Part shown: one piece after another, positions 23,987 through 33,100 of the stretch
Numbering within the stretch: the stretch's first letter is position 1
Layout: every line of letters starts with the position of its first letter
From: Bacteroidaceae bacterium
GTDB taxonomy: Bacteria; Bacteroidota; Bacteroidia; Bacteroidales; Bacteroidaceae
DNA length: 35,275 bases
Reading direction: 5' to 3'
Assembly (NCBI GenBank): GCA_017416805.1
Contig: JAFQBB010000014.1
Coordinates: 1-35,275 of the forward strand
Notes under the pieces: model-generated
What the model was told of the DNA's origin: nothing
Database searches by the model: none
The model's input: only the letters and a program-made list of their open reading frames with translations
Position numbers and translations under genes: made by a program

Positions 23987-25333
23987 TTATTCCATCTCCT
24001 TTCTGAGTGCATCCAATCCTTCGCGGACAATGCGTTGCAACTCCAGTTTTGATGAATCCACAAACTCACACAGGGCAAAATCCTCAGGAGCCACCTCGTA
24101 GATACCCAGTGCCTCCATGCGGTCGATGTCGCCGGCAATGATGGCCTTCACCAGATACTCGGGCATGATGTCCATGGGGAACACGCGGTCATACTCGCCA
24201 CTCATGATCATGTGGCGCTCGCCACCCTTCACACGGGCATCCAGTGTGTACTCCTTCTTGCCCAACAACCAGCTGAAGTAGCTACGACTGGTGCTGTACT
24301 GATCCATACGGGGCATAATCCAACCCAGCATTTCGTGTACATCGTCACCCTCGGGGATAACGGTCAGCTCCGTAGCATGAGCGCCCACAAAGCCCTCGAG
24401 CGAGCTCTTGTCGCCGGTCAGCACGTTGCCGTTGATGATGCGCAGGTTCTTGCCTTCGGCCAAACGACCGTCCAACACGCTCGCAATCTGAGCACCCACC
24501 TTCACACGGGCGTATGCCGGAGTCTTCACCTCCGAACCGGCCACGGCAATGATGCGGGTCAAATCCACCTGACCTTTGTTGAACAGACGACCGATGAAGA
24601 TAACCTCCTCGGCATCCAGTGTCCACACCACTTCACCCTTGTTCACGGGAGCCGTGTGGTTGATCTGGACACCCACATTTCCTGCAGGATGCGGTCCGTC
24701 AAACACCGTCACGGTCACACCCTTGGCCTCCTTCAGGGCAGCACTTGTCTGCTTAGCGCTCACGCCCAGGTAAGTGGGAGCCATCTTGGCCAGTGCGTCA
24801 AGACCTGTCTGGAAATCCGCCTCCTGACCGCTCAATACATACTCGAACTCGGGAGCCAAAGGCTGAGAGTCGAAAGCCGACACGAAGATGGCGCGAGGCG
24901 CAACTTCAGGGTTAGGCACTACGTCGTAAGGACGTTGCTTGAAGAATCCGAACAGACCAGCCTCCAACAGAGCCTCCTTCACCTGCTCACCGGTGAGCGA
25001 TGCCACACTCTTCTTGCCAAAATCTACCACTTCGTTCCCCTCGGCAGCCACACGCACGCTGAGCACCTTGCGGCGGGCACCGCGCTCAACCAGCGTCACC
25101 TTACCGCTGACAGGCGAAACGAACTTTACTTCAGGGTGATTCTTGTCGATGAACAAGGCCTCACCCGCTTTGACCATCTGCTCCTCCTTGACAACCACCT
25201 TGGGAGTCACACCCGTGAAGTCATCCGGACAGAGTGCATACCCTGCCGCCGGCTTCACTTCCAGCATCTCCCGCGCCGGTTTGCCCTTCAGATTGATGTC
25301 CAAACCTTTACGTAACTTTACTAAATTTGCCAT
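23987..25333 (-). CDS. nqrA: Na+-NQR subunit A
   Basis: This 448-residue cytoplasmic-side subunit is the first gene of the operon. Recognisable parts are IKLRKGLDINLKG-like start (LVKLRKGLDINLKGKPA), the FFKQRPYDVVPNPEVAPRAIFVSAFDSQPLAP stretch, GPHPAGNVGVQINHTAPVN, GAHATELTVIPEGD, and a C-terminal LCEFVDSSKLELQRIVREGLDALRKE. The length is as in other NqrA proteins. The operon couples NADH oxidation with quinone to Na+ export, the main respiratory coupling in many Bacteroidetes. Confidence 0.97.
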   Translation of the reverse strand: MANLVKLRKGLDINLKGKPAREMLEVKPAAGYALCPDDFTGVTPKVVVKEEQMVKAGEALFIDKNHPEVKFVSPVSGKVTLVERGARRKVLSVRVAAEGNEVVDFGKKSVASLTGEQVKEALLEAGLFGFFKQRPYDVVPNPEVAPRAIFVSAFDSQPLAPEFEYVLSGQEADFQTGLDALAKMAPTYLGVSAKQTSAALKEAKGVTVTVFDGPHPAGNVGVQINHTAPVNKGEVVWTLDAEEVIFIGRLFNKGQVDLTRIIAVAGSEVKTPAYARVKVGAQIASVLDGRLAEGKNLRIINGNVLTGDKSSLEGFVGAHATELTVIPEGDDVHEMLGWIMPRMDQYSTSRSYFSWLLGKKEYTLDARVKGGERHMIMSGEYDRVFPMDIMPEYLVKAIIAGDIDRMEALGIYEVAPEDFALCEFVDSSKLELQRIVREGLDALRKEME

Positions 25334-25371
25334 ATTATTTATAACAATAATGAATTTATCAAAAGATGGTG

Positions 25372-25379
25372 CAAAGATA
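25372..25379 (-). promoter_or_regulatory. -7 box of the nqr operon
   Basis: TATCTTTG on the - strand fits TAnnTTTG about 40 bases before the nqrA ATG. No good -33 box is visible at the right distance. Confidence 0.4.
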
Positions 25380-25534
25380 CTTAAAAAGACAGAATATAGC
25401 CTACTGACTGGTAGAAAAAAAAGAGGGAGGAACAGAGAAAAACACCCCTATTCCCCTCCTCTTTCGCTTTTCCTTACTTCCAAAGGAAGAATTGTCACAT
25501 CTAGATAGCAAATGAGCGATTCACTCTATTCACT

Positions 25535-25763
25535 ACCTGCCTGTCGGCAGACAGGTTTTGATTATTTACGATTTATTTGCTATTGAGCTATTTAGTGCCG
25601 CACGGCCCAACTTTAACCCACGTCATCCGCGTCTCTGCGGATGAAAAATTTTCCGCGCCGCATGGCCCACTCGTAGCTTGTAGCTCGTAGCTAGTCACTA
25701 GTAGCTAGTCACTAGTAGCTCGTCACTCGTAGCTCGTCACTCGTAGCTAGTAACTCGTAGCTA
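25535..25763. repeat. Composite intergenic repeat, copy 1
   Basis: The 413-base gap before nqrA holds no gene. It has, in order, a small hairpin (ACCTGCCTG/CAGACAGGT, 25535-25556), an AT-rich GATTTATTTGCTATTGAGC part, GCCGCACGGCCCAAC (25597-25611), GCCGCATGGCCCACT (25657-25671), then a heptamer array of GTAGCTN and GTCACTN words with 14-bp period (25671-25763). The array runs into the 3' end of the next gene and encodes its last five residues and stop codon. Confidence 0.75.
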
Positions 25764-26193
25764 ACCCCCATCCCCTCTCGATGCTCTCCCTGTCCACCTC
25801 GTCGGGGCGGATGCCGCACTCCACGCAGGTCATGGCCATGAGTATGCGGGCAAACACGCGGTGTCCCTCCTTCGTGCGGGGCGATGGCAAGGGCTGACGC
25901 CCTGCCACCTTGTAATCCAAGAGCCTTATCACCGTGCGCAGATACGCTCTGGTGTCGTTGCCGTCCTCGGGCGGTGCCCATCGGTGGATGATGTTCTCTA
26001 AGGTATAAGACTTTCCCTCCTGACGCAGGCGCAATTGGTACGTCTCCATCAGCTTCCATGCCGCACGGTAGCCGAAAGCCATGGTGGTGAATTCCTCAAA
26101 CTCCTTGTCCGTCACTATCTCTCGTCTGCCCACCCACCGGCTCGTGCCGCGACGGATGTTGAGCGGGTTGTTGTTTCTGATTCCTCGGGTCAT
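25747..26193 (-). CDS. Phage-type 'structural protein P5'-like small protein
   Basis: The 148-residue protein begins MTRGIRNNNPLNIRRG and contains FEEFTTMAFGYRAAWKLMETYQLR, IIHRWAPPEDGNDTRAYLRTV. This pattern is common to a Bacteroidales/phage family often labelled structural protein P5 and possibly related to peptidoglycan-active proteins. I am sure of the family type but not of its biochemical role. The final residues (LATSY) and the TAG stop codon are encoded by heptamer words of the adjoining array, so the original C-terminus may have been replaced. Two composite repeats flank the gene. Confidence 0.6.
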   Translation of the reverse strand: MTRGIRNNNPLNIRRGTSRWVGRREIVTDKEFEEFTTMAFGYRAAWKLMETYQLRLRQEGKSYTLENIIHRWAPPEDGNDTRAYLRTVIRLLDYKVAGRQPLPSPRTKEGHRVFARILMAMTCVECGIRPDEVDRESIERGWGLATSY

Positions 26194-26318
26194 TTATGAT
26201 TTATTTATGATTTTTGATTTTTGATTTATTTACGATTGGGCTATTGGGCGCCGCATGGCCCACTAGTCACTTGTAGCTAGTCACTTGTAGCTAGTCACTA
26301 ATAGTTAGTCACAAAAAT
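26187..26318. repeat. Composite intergenic repeat, copy 2
   Basis: Same order as copy 1: GATTTnn words (26190-26235), a CTATTGGGC part, GCCGCATGGCCCACT (26250-26264), then GTAGCTA/GTCACTT words with 14-bp period (26262-26312). It lies between the P5-like gene and the DUF3987 gene, in the same orientation as copy 1. Confidence 0.7.
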
Positions 26319-26341
26319 AACTGACTAACTGACTTAACTGA
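26313..26341 (+). repeat. AATAACTGACT repeat, right-facing copy
   Basis: AAAAATAACTGACT, AA, CTGACTTAACTGAC form a motif of about 30 bases that recurs inverted at 35186-35218 with about two differences. It ends just before the stop codon of the DUF3987 gene. Confidence 0.6.
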
Positions 26342-26346
26342 CAACA

Positions 26347-28800
26347 TTACCGATTATCCTCACCTCTGAACTTTCCGCATTTCATGTATTCCCCTGTCGT
26401 TTCATCGAACATGACGTAACCGCGTCTTTTCCAGTTCTGCAACATCATGTTAGGACTGTCCTTCTTGCCTTGTGCCCGGCGGATATTTGTCACCTCTTCG
26501 CGCGAGAACCGGTCGGGCAGCATCTCCAGCATATTTTTTGGCCCGGGGCTCACGGTGATATTTTCCCTGTTCATCTCCTCTTTCAGCCGTTCGCCAAAGA
26601 AGTGCATCTTGCACCACAGGTCGTACTCTTCGCTCCAACGGACAAACTCCTCTATCTCCGGCGTCCATTCTCCGTGGGCAATGTAGAGTGTCATGGCCTT
26701 CAGGTAGGCTATCACGTTGGCACGGTACGAAAGCATCTCATAGGCTTCATCGTCGGTCAGAACCGAACGTTCGGCATTCTCTTCCAGCAACTTCCGGGCA
26801 AGCGTTTCGGCTTCGGGACATTCAACATGCCCCACAGCCACATTCAGCCGTTCGATGTAGGGATGCAGTTCGTCGGCAAACCGTTGGTCGTAGGTGCCAT
26901 AGACCGGAATTTCTCCCGCCTTGGTTGGTTCCATGGTGCAGAAGTTCAGGCGCGAGAGTGTGCCGTCGGTCAGTGCGCCCCGGAAGTACCATTTCCCCTT
27001 CTGTATGGTCGATGATGCATTCCAGTTCCACTTGACTCTGACCCGTGCCGTCACACTTTGGCTTCCCACGCGCTCCTGTCCGTAGAGTCCCTGGTCGAAG
27101 GCCAACCGGATGATTTGGCTCACCTGGTTGCCACGGCTCGAGGTTTTCAGTTGGTCGAGCAGTTCCAGTTCATCCATCGAGGTGTAGAGGAATTTCCCGT
27201 TCGCATCGCTGAGCCGTTGCACAAAGGCCGCGTTCGTCATGTCGCTGACCAATACCTGTATGCAGAGCCCGTCTGGACGCTTCGGCTTCTCCTTGTTGGC
27301 TCCCTTGGTGTTGAGCGACTCCTTCCACTCCTGTTCGCGCTTGCGGTTCAGCGCATCGCGCTCCACAATGTCGGCCAGAATGTATTCGATGGGCTTGTTC
27401 ACCGCACTCTTTCCGCTCGACATCTTGGCCAGCAGGACACACATGAAGGTGGCTTCGTGCTCCACATTGTCCACATAGCGGAATTTCACTCCGCCCAAGT
27501 GGGCGCCTAGTGCGGGGAAGACAGCATGAGCCACCGCCGCCCGTGCATGAGGAGGGACGTTGCGCGTGAGCAGTTCGATGAGCGGCGGAAGCCGTTCGGG
27601 GATGGGAGGACAGGCAGACCCACCTGAATCCTCCCTGTGAGGGAGGACTTGAGAATGCTCCGCCTTCAATGCCTGTAGCACCTTTGTCAACTTCATGGGC
27701 ATGTACTTGCGCGGCTCGCGCAGGGCATTGTCGATGCACTGCATCTTCTCCTCCTGCGGAAAACCGTCGTAGTTGGGGATGGCGCGGTTCAACAGCTCTC
27801 TGTCAAACCCAAAGATGTGCCTCAATGAGCAGGCAATGTCAAAAATCTTCGTATTCCTGTCGCCTTGCGTAGGTGGTTGGCCATCGCCCGTCAGCTCCCA
27901 GTATTTGGCGACGATTTCCGTGGCGGGGAGGCCGTGATAGGCAGGAATGGCAGACCCTCCCCCTGCCCCTCCGCAAGGGAGGGGAGTAGAATGTCTGGCT
28001 TGTATAGGGGCCGCATTCCTCATTTTGTCATCCTGAGCGTAGTTTACGGAGTCGAAGGATCTCTGAGCATTGCCGACTGTCTCCTGAACATTTGCTATAC
28101 CCTGAGATGTTTCGGCTTCGCTCAACATGACAAATGATTTGCCCTCACTATCCACTCCTTCCCCTTGGGGAAGGCCGGGATGGGGTCTGTCTTCACCATC
28201 TACTGGAAGGCCGGGATGAGGTCCGCTGAACAGCACCTTCCCATCCACAAAGAACAGGTCCTCAAACGTCACGGCATACGACAAACGCGAAAGGTCTTTG
28301 CAGGCCGCATCGTAAGGTTCACCCATCAGCTCCGCAATCCACCGCTGGTCGGTCTGTGGGCTGCTCCCCTGCCGCAGGCGAAGCACCAGCCTCAGGCCGT
28401 GTCCGCCCGGTGTACGGTGAGCCAGAGCCAGCAGTCCGTCCGTAGGGATTCCGGCTTCGCGCATGGTGGAGAGGAACTTGCGGTAAAGGTCGAAAGCCTC
28501 GCCCTCCGTGCGGTCAAAGTCCATCATGAAGAGCCCCGTCGGGCGCAGGAACTGTGCACAGCGCGAGCCCCTCAAGCGTTCGCCCGATTGTCTGCATTTT
28601 TCCTCATACACCCGATACGCCTCCGTGTCTGCCTCGCCACAAAAGATGAAGGCCGGAAGTGCCCGTTTTCTGTTCTTATTACCCGCCCTCACGGCAGCGA
28701 TGGTCTCGGCCATCTCCCGCGAGCGCACTATCTCATAGAATTTTTCCTCCGTACATGGCTTCCACATACCGTCGAGGTTGTTGTTGATATATCCGATCAT
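26347..28800 (-). CDS. VirE-N (BT4734-like) / DUF3987 protein
   Basis: The protein has 817 residues. Residues ~1-190 are a BT4734/VirE-N-type domain (FLRPTGLFMMDFDRTEG, GGHGLRLVLRL), resembling a primase-like fold. After a linker, a DUF3987 domain contains a P-loop-like LLAKMSSGKSAV and later SMDELELLDQLK. Such proteins recur in Bacteroides accessory islands; the function is unproved. I choose the ATG at 28798-28800. It overlaps the stop codon of the preceding gene (ATGA), whereas the ATG at 28827 lies inside that gene. The linker (about 27.95-28.23 kb) is foreign in composition and made of palindromic intergenic-type repeats, all in frame. Confidence 0.85.
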   Translation of the reverse strand: MIGYINNNLDGMWKPCTEEKFYEIVRSREMAETIAAVRAGNKNRKRALPAFIFCGEADTEAYRVYEEKCRQSGERLRGSRCAQFLRPTGLFMMDFDRTEGEAFDLYRKFLSTMREAGIPTDGLLALAHRTPGGHGLRLVLRLRQGSSPQTDQRWIAELMGEPYDAACKDLSRLSYAVTFEDLFFVDGKVLFSGPHPGLPVDGEDRPHPGLPQGEGVDSEGKSFVMLSEAETSQGIANVQETVGNAQRSFDSVNYAQDDKMRNAAPIQARHSTPLPCGGAGGGSAIPAYHGLPATEIVAKYWELTGDGQPPTQGDRNTKIFDIACSLRHIFGFDRELLNRAIPNYDGFPQEEKMQCIDNALREPRKYMPMKLTKVLQALKAEHSQVLPHREDSGGSACPPIPERLPPLIELLTRNVPPHARAAVAHAVFPALGAHLGGVKFRYVDNVEHEATFMCVLLAKMSSGKSAVNKPIEYILADIVERDALNRKREQEWKESLNTKGANKEKPKRPDGLCIQVLVSDMTNAAFVQRLSDANGKFLYTSMDELELLDQLKTSSRGNQVSQIIRLAFDQGLYGQERVGSQSVTARVRVKWNWNASSTIQKGKWYFRGALTDGTLSRLNFCTMEPTKAGEIPVYGTYDQRFADELHPYIERLNVAVGHVECPEAETLARKLLEENAERSVLTDDEAYEMLSYRANVIAYLKAMTLYIAHGEWTPEIEEFVRWSEEYDLWCKMHFFGERLKEEMNRENITVSPGPKNMLEMLPDRFSREEVTNIRRAQGKKDSPNMMLQNWKRRGYVMFDETTGEYMKCGKFRGEDNR
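28024..28134 (-). repeat. 111-bp palindromic repeat inside the DUF3987 gene
   Basis: The ends TTTGTCATCCTGAGCG and CGCTCAACATGACAAA are inverted copies with two differences. The inner parts (AGTTTACGGAGTCGAAGGATC; GATGTTTCGGCTTCG) resemble the TCATCCTGAGCGTAG...GAAGGATCT intergenic repeat known in many Bacteroidetes. The length is 37 codons, so the frame is kept. It encodes a stretch from FVMLSEAETSQ to VNYAQDDKM. Confidence 0.75.
28157..28174. repeat. Perfect short palindrome in the DUF3987 gene
   Basis: CCTTCCCC, TT, GGGGAAGG. The flanking GGCCGGGATGGGG text is repeated about 50 bases away (near 28205), producing the doubled HPGLP residues of the linker. Similar palindromes in the same gene are CCCCTCC/GGAGGGG at 27966-27984 and TCCTCCCT/AGGGAGGA at 27629-27647. 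Confidence 0.7.
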
Positions 28801-29135
28801 ACTTCCACTCCCCATGTTGCGTCCCACACTTCATCGCGCAGCACCTTGATGATGTTCACGCCCTCAGCCTTGAACACTTTCAACGTCAGCTGTATGGCCC
28901 CGTCGTGCGTGGCCGACAGGCGTCCGTGAGCCACCTTCTTGAGCAGTGTGCTCTTGGTCCGTATGCGTGGACGCACCTCGAAGTCCACGGCTCCGCTGGC
29001 CGCCACCCGCGCCACTCCCGAGCGGGTATAGGGGTTAGTCACCTGCCCCTCCACCCTGGCCGGTGTGAAGGCAAAATAGTTGTCACAGATGAGGGCGTTG
29101 CCCTCGATGTTGATGTTGTTGGTATGCTTTTTCAT
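28797..29135 (-). CDS. Small conserved-looking protein upstream of DUF3987
   Basis: The 112-residue protein begins MKKHTNNINIEGNALICDNYFAFTPARVEGQV and continues with basic and beta-like stretches (DFEVRPRIRTKSTLLKKVAHGRLSATHDG). It ends DEVWDATWGVEV. I do not recognise the family; it is not an HU-type protein by sequence. The frame is open to 29234, but I prefer the ATG at 29133-29135, because the extension is Arg/Phe-rich and unlike coding sequence here. Its stop codon overlaps the next start codon (ATGA), so it is coupled to the DUF3987 gene and probably works with it. Confidence 0.65.
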   Translation of the reverse strand: MKKHTNNINIEGNALICDNYFAFTPARVEGQVTNPYTRSGVARVAASGAVDFEVRPRIRTKSTLLKKVAHGRLSATHDGAIQLTLKVFKAEGVNIIKVLRDEVWDATWGVEV

Positions 29136-29250
29136 TTTCTGATTTGAATTACGAGAGAAAAACAGAAGTTCGGTGAATACAAGGCCCTGTATGTGTGTTC
29201 TTCGAAGAAAAATTCTCCTCCCTCCCGTCTTCAACTCAGGTTTACGAGGG

Positions 29251-29258
29251 CAAAGGTA
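29251..29258 (-). promoter_or_regulatory. Possible -7 box of the small gene-DUF3987 unit
   Basis: TACCTTTG on the - strand fits TAnnTTTG. No clear -33 box is seen. Initiation near 29244 would leave a leader of about 110 nt. Confidence 0.35.
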
Positions 29259-29303
29259 TAGCGTTAATGGAATTGATGAGTAAAATCGCTATTCATCAAA
29301 ATG

Positions 29304-29798
29304 TTAACGATTACAACCCCTTATAATACAGAGAATTATATTTGTAAATTTTCTGTCTAATCCATTCCCAATTACAACCCTAAGATTGGAATCTTTATTT
29401 GTATTTTCTATGAGACGATGAATTTGGGTGTTATTGTAATGGTTCTGGTACACGTTATTTTCGCGTAATATTCCTACAATTCTGAGTACATTGTTTTTCT
29501 CGAACTCTTTGCATTTTTTACTTTGCGGTTTAGAAAAAAATAAATGGGACAATTCTTTGTGGTTCAATATCTGCAGCCATAAAGTCTGTATTCCTCCTTT
29601 CCATTTCGGGTTAACCAACGAATTTATTTTTCCGACATAGGAAAGTATTTGGCTGATTGTTTCCTCTGACAATTTATTGACAGTTTTGATGCGGAATACT
29701 TTTCCATTAGTTTCCATTTCTCCATTATCAATACGAATTTTCAAGTCTTTTTTCTGTTGTTCAGAAATTGGATACCAATTATTGTTTATTGTGGCCAT
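29304..29798 (-). CDS. Hypothetical protein, AT-rich
   Basis: The 164-residue protein begins MATINNNWYPISEQQKKDLKIRID and contains KTVNKLSEETISQILSYVGKINSLVNPKWKGGIQTLWLQILNHKELSHLF and NNVLRIVGILRENNVYQ. An upstream in-frame Met is at 29825. I recognise no family. The KWKGGIQTLW centre and basic C-terminal part do not suggest a known motif, and no signal peptide or membrane segment is seen. Codon use is more AT-rich than in the DUF3987 gene, which suggests separate origin. A strong terminator about 100 bases upstream separates it from the R-M operon. Confidence 0.6.
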   Translation of the reverse strand: MATINNNWYPISEQQKKDLKIRIDNGEMETNGKVFRIKTVNKLSEETISQILSYVGKINSLVNPKWKGGIQTLWLQILNHKELSHLFFSKPQSKKCKEFEKNNVLRIVGILRENNVYQNHYNNTQIHRLIENTNKDSNLRVVIGNGLDRKFTNIILCIIRGCNR

Positions 29799-29928
29799 AG
29801 GGCAAAAGATCTTTATGCCCACCATCTTACCTCATTTTTAAGGCATTGATGACGAGCGGGTTAAACTCTTTTGCGCCGTGGGCCCACAGCTGCAAATTCA
29901 TCATAGGCATTAAGGCTTCGCGAGAACA

Positions 29929-29975
29929 AAAAAACGACGGCACACACTTCTTGCTTGAAGTGTATGCCGCCGTCA
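29929..29975 (-). terminator. Intrinsic terminator downstream of the R-M operon
   Basis: GACGGC plus ACTTC pair with GAAGT plus GCCGTC in a long stem with a 6-base loop, followed on the - strand by seven T. It lies about 150 bases past the stop codon of the large R-M gene. Confidence 0.85.
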
Positions 29976-30045
29976 GGTCGGACCTCGGCCCGAGCTCAAT
30001 AGCTACGGGTTGCCCTGCATAATGTCTTTTATGGCTGCAAATGTA
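29976..30045 (-). ncRNA. Possible structured RNA ahead of the terminator
   Basis: The GC-rich segment just upstream of the terminator has two tandem palindromes, AGGTCGGACCT (29976-29986) and CTCGGCCCGAG (about 29985-29996), in otherwise AT-rich DNA. It could be an independent small RNA or the structured 3' UTR of the R-M mRNA. The gap 29826-30116 also has an open frame without early ATG that ends in a 27-codon ORF (stop near 29829); I do not call that a gene. Confidence 0.3.
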
Positions 30046-30116
30046 AGAGCATTATTTCACATCTGCAAATAATTGTTGAAAAATATTGTATTTTTCTTGA
30101 TTCATGTAGAGAAACG

Positions 30117-33100
30117 TTATTCCATCGGCTTAATCATCGTTTCGACAAATTCTATTTCGCTTTCAGACAAACCGTATTTTGCGTAGAGTTGTCTGTCTAT
30201 GTCTGCTACCGGCTGTGTCCAATCAATGTCGGATTGTGAGGTGAAATCCTGGAGGGGGACATTGGCCCATGTACTACCAGCCGTATGGTGAGTGACTTTT
30301 AATGTAGCCAACAATGTTCGCGCAAATTTTGACTTGATATACTTCATACAAGCATTCGCCTCTTCAAATGTACTAAAATGACCTATACTAATGAACGTAT
30401 CAGTATGTCCTTCATTGGGTGAGCAAATGACAGGAGAACTTAGAACCTCCCCAATGACTCCTGTTCCATTAGCTTCTGCAATAAGTACATTATATTTGCT
30501 GCAATAATCATTCGGCTTAATGTAATTTTTATCAATCCATCTGTAAAGCCTTACGTTTGCACTTAGTCCTAACATCTTGATTGCATCGCTATGGGTAGAT
30601 GTTTCTGTAAAGATATGAGGCAATCTTTCAAATGATTTTGATGTGATTTTAGATTTGGTTCCTTTTCCTTGGACATCCAACACCTCAGGATGTTCTACAA
30701 AAAGTTTATCTGAATATTTATATACGCCTTGTGAAGAAATGATGTTTTTCAGTCCTCCACTTGTAAAGTCTTTATGTGAATGAACCTTTTCTGATATCGT
30801 ATCCAATTCGTCACGTTTTGTGTATGAACCGATTTTTCCGAAGTTCTTTTCTTTGTCCCGATAAGCTATAGCTATTCCTCCCTTGATGTTGGCAGCAACA
30901 GTAGGGAATACGTTACCAGCTTCTTCAATATATTCGACCACTTTAAAATGAGAATCATTCAACACCTTATTTACCCATCCGTCAGGAGTCTGTCCGGCAT
31001 TAAACAAGAAACGACCCGGAGTTATCATCATTGTTTTAGGAGTCAGAGTAAAAGACGCATCATAAAAAAGATGGTAAATAGGTGAATTGCGTGTATTCTT
31101 ACCTTCTTTGTCATACGGTGGATTGCCTATTGCCACATCAAAACTCATATTCATCAAGTTTTCCATTATATCTTTATTTTTTGTTTTATCAATTAAATCA
31201 AATGACGTAAAATCTGTAAAAATGTTTTCCGTAGGTATTCCCATCATACGAAACATTTTACGGGTACATTCATAGGTGATGCCAGAAGTGGGGATGGTGT
31301 AGATGTTTTCCTTTACCTCCTCACCATATTTCTGGGAAATAGCATATTCAAATTCGCCAATCTTACCAGCAATATTCAGGAAACGGGATTCAGCCGCCAC
31401 ATCATCGGGCAGAGCATCCACCATTTTCTTTGCCACCCATTCGGGAGTTATGATTTCAGAGCCGGACAAACGGGAGAATCGGCGCATAGCAGTTTGTACG
31501 TTTGCCTCCAAATCTTCTCCAAGATCATCTACATTGTTGATTTTGTTTTCCAACTCATTTAGTGCCATGGGATGGATTTTCTCACGGATGAGTTTCACTG
31601 TCTCTACATCGAGATTCAGATTCTTTGCAATGCGCTTTCCATCCTCACTATCCTCTATGCGCCTGATAATGTCGTTCAGACTTTTCTCTTCTGCATCGGA
31701 GAGGTATGCGAAAAGCAGGAGTTTGAAGTAATAGGTCTGCAATTTTTTCCGTAAAGACTTCAACTCATTTTCTTCAGTTCTTCCGTTGGTCCGATTCTGT
31801 TGATTGGAATCATTCTCTTCGGATGTAGGAGTAGGAGTAGCATTGTCACCTGTTTCAACATCTCCTTCCTCTCCTTTATAAGGCTTTTCGGCAAAGACAT
31901 TTCCAGATGGGGACATTTCCCACTCTTTTTCAATCAAAGCCTTTAATGCAGCATCGTCGAAAACCCCGTCATCAACAGCCACATCAAAAGTTTCATCCAT
32001 AATGCTCTTGTTGGCAGAATAGCGTCGGACAGCATCAATGATGTTGGCTGGTTCTACCTGTTGCAGTTTTTCTTTATTCAACCAAATTATGGGAGATATT
32101 TTCAAATCGTGTTGCAGGCGTACGGCCAATTCGTCATTGCCTGCTATTGAGGTGTTGATGTTTGAAATCAGTGACTTCCGGTTTTGCATTACAAACATGC
32201 GGGTAGGGTCGAAATCAACCAACAAGGTCTGTGGTTTCATGTTATATCGGATTTCTTTCCCTTCCTCATTCTTGATGATCTTCACATACTGGCTTTGCAA
32301 ACGGAAAATAGCTTGGTCGTACTCCTGTGGTGACGATACATCTTTCAAAAATATCATCGTATCCCATTCACGGACAGTGCTTCCAGTCAGCATTTTACCT
32401 ACAGTCAATGTTATGGTTTTCTTCCCTATTGACTCGTAACTTTCTATATCATTTTTGAGTTGGTTGGCATAATCCGAACCGCTATACTTGGGTGGACATT
32501 CCAATCCTGCCAAATTCAACACTACATATTCATTCAAATTGACGAATTTCTCCGTGGAAAGAAGTTTTTTCATTGCATCACACGATGCACGGAAAGGTAA
32601 CACCATCACCATGTGACGGCACATTTTCCCCTCTTTTATCCGGTCGTAATTTAAGAAACTGAAAATGTTTGCATCTTCTTTGCTTCCATCTATGGCTTTC
32701 AACAAATCAAGCACTTCATTTTCATACTTGAATGTCTTATAATCGCCAGATGCAGTTAACGACAGTGGGTGTAGAAGTGTGTTCAACCGGTAATCAAATC
32801 CTTCATTGCGCAATTCGTTCAGTCGATTGATGGCTGATTGATTCAAATTAAAGGCAAAGCGAACCATCTGTGGGAAACCATAATAGGGATTCTCCCACTC
32901 ATCTTTTTCCAGATTTTCATCATCCCACCTCTGTTGCTCATCAATAATGTCATTATATTGGACAAAGGCAATGATATCTTCTTTCTGAAATTCTCCATCC
33001 ATCAGAATACGGTAAGGAGTACCGGATAAATGAAGCTTTATCTTAGGCGCAAACAACTTTATTGGTTCTTCCAAGTCGGTAAAATCTTGATCGTATGCTT

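Noticed and set aside
25535-25560. Hairpin followed by TTTTG read as a + strand terminator
   Set aside because: No + strand gene precedes it, and the CCTGCCTG/CAGACAGG form looks like a dispersed intergenic palindrome.
28797-29135. HU-type DNA-binding protein next to DUF3987
   Set aside because: Bacteroides islands often have an HU-like gene at this place, but this sequence lacks the HU pattern. I left it as an unrecognised small protein.
29829-29912. 27-codon ORF (MPMMNLQLWAHGAKEF...)
   Set aside because: It is the tail of a longer frame that has no start codon and runs through a terminator, with no ribosome entry signal. It is too short to support as a gene.
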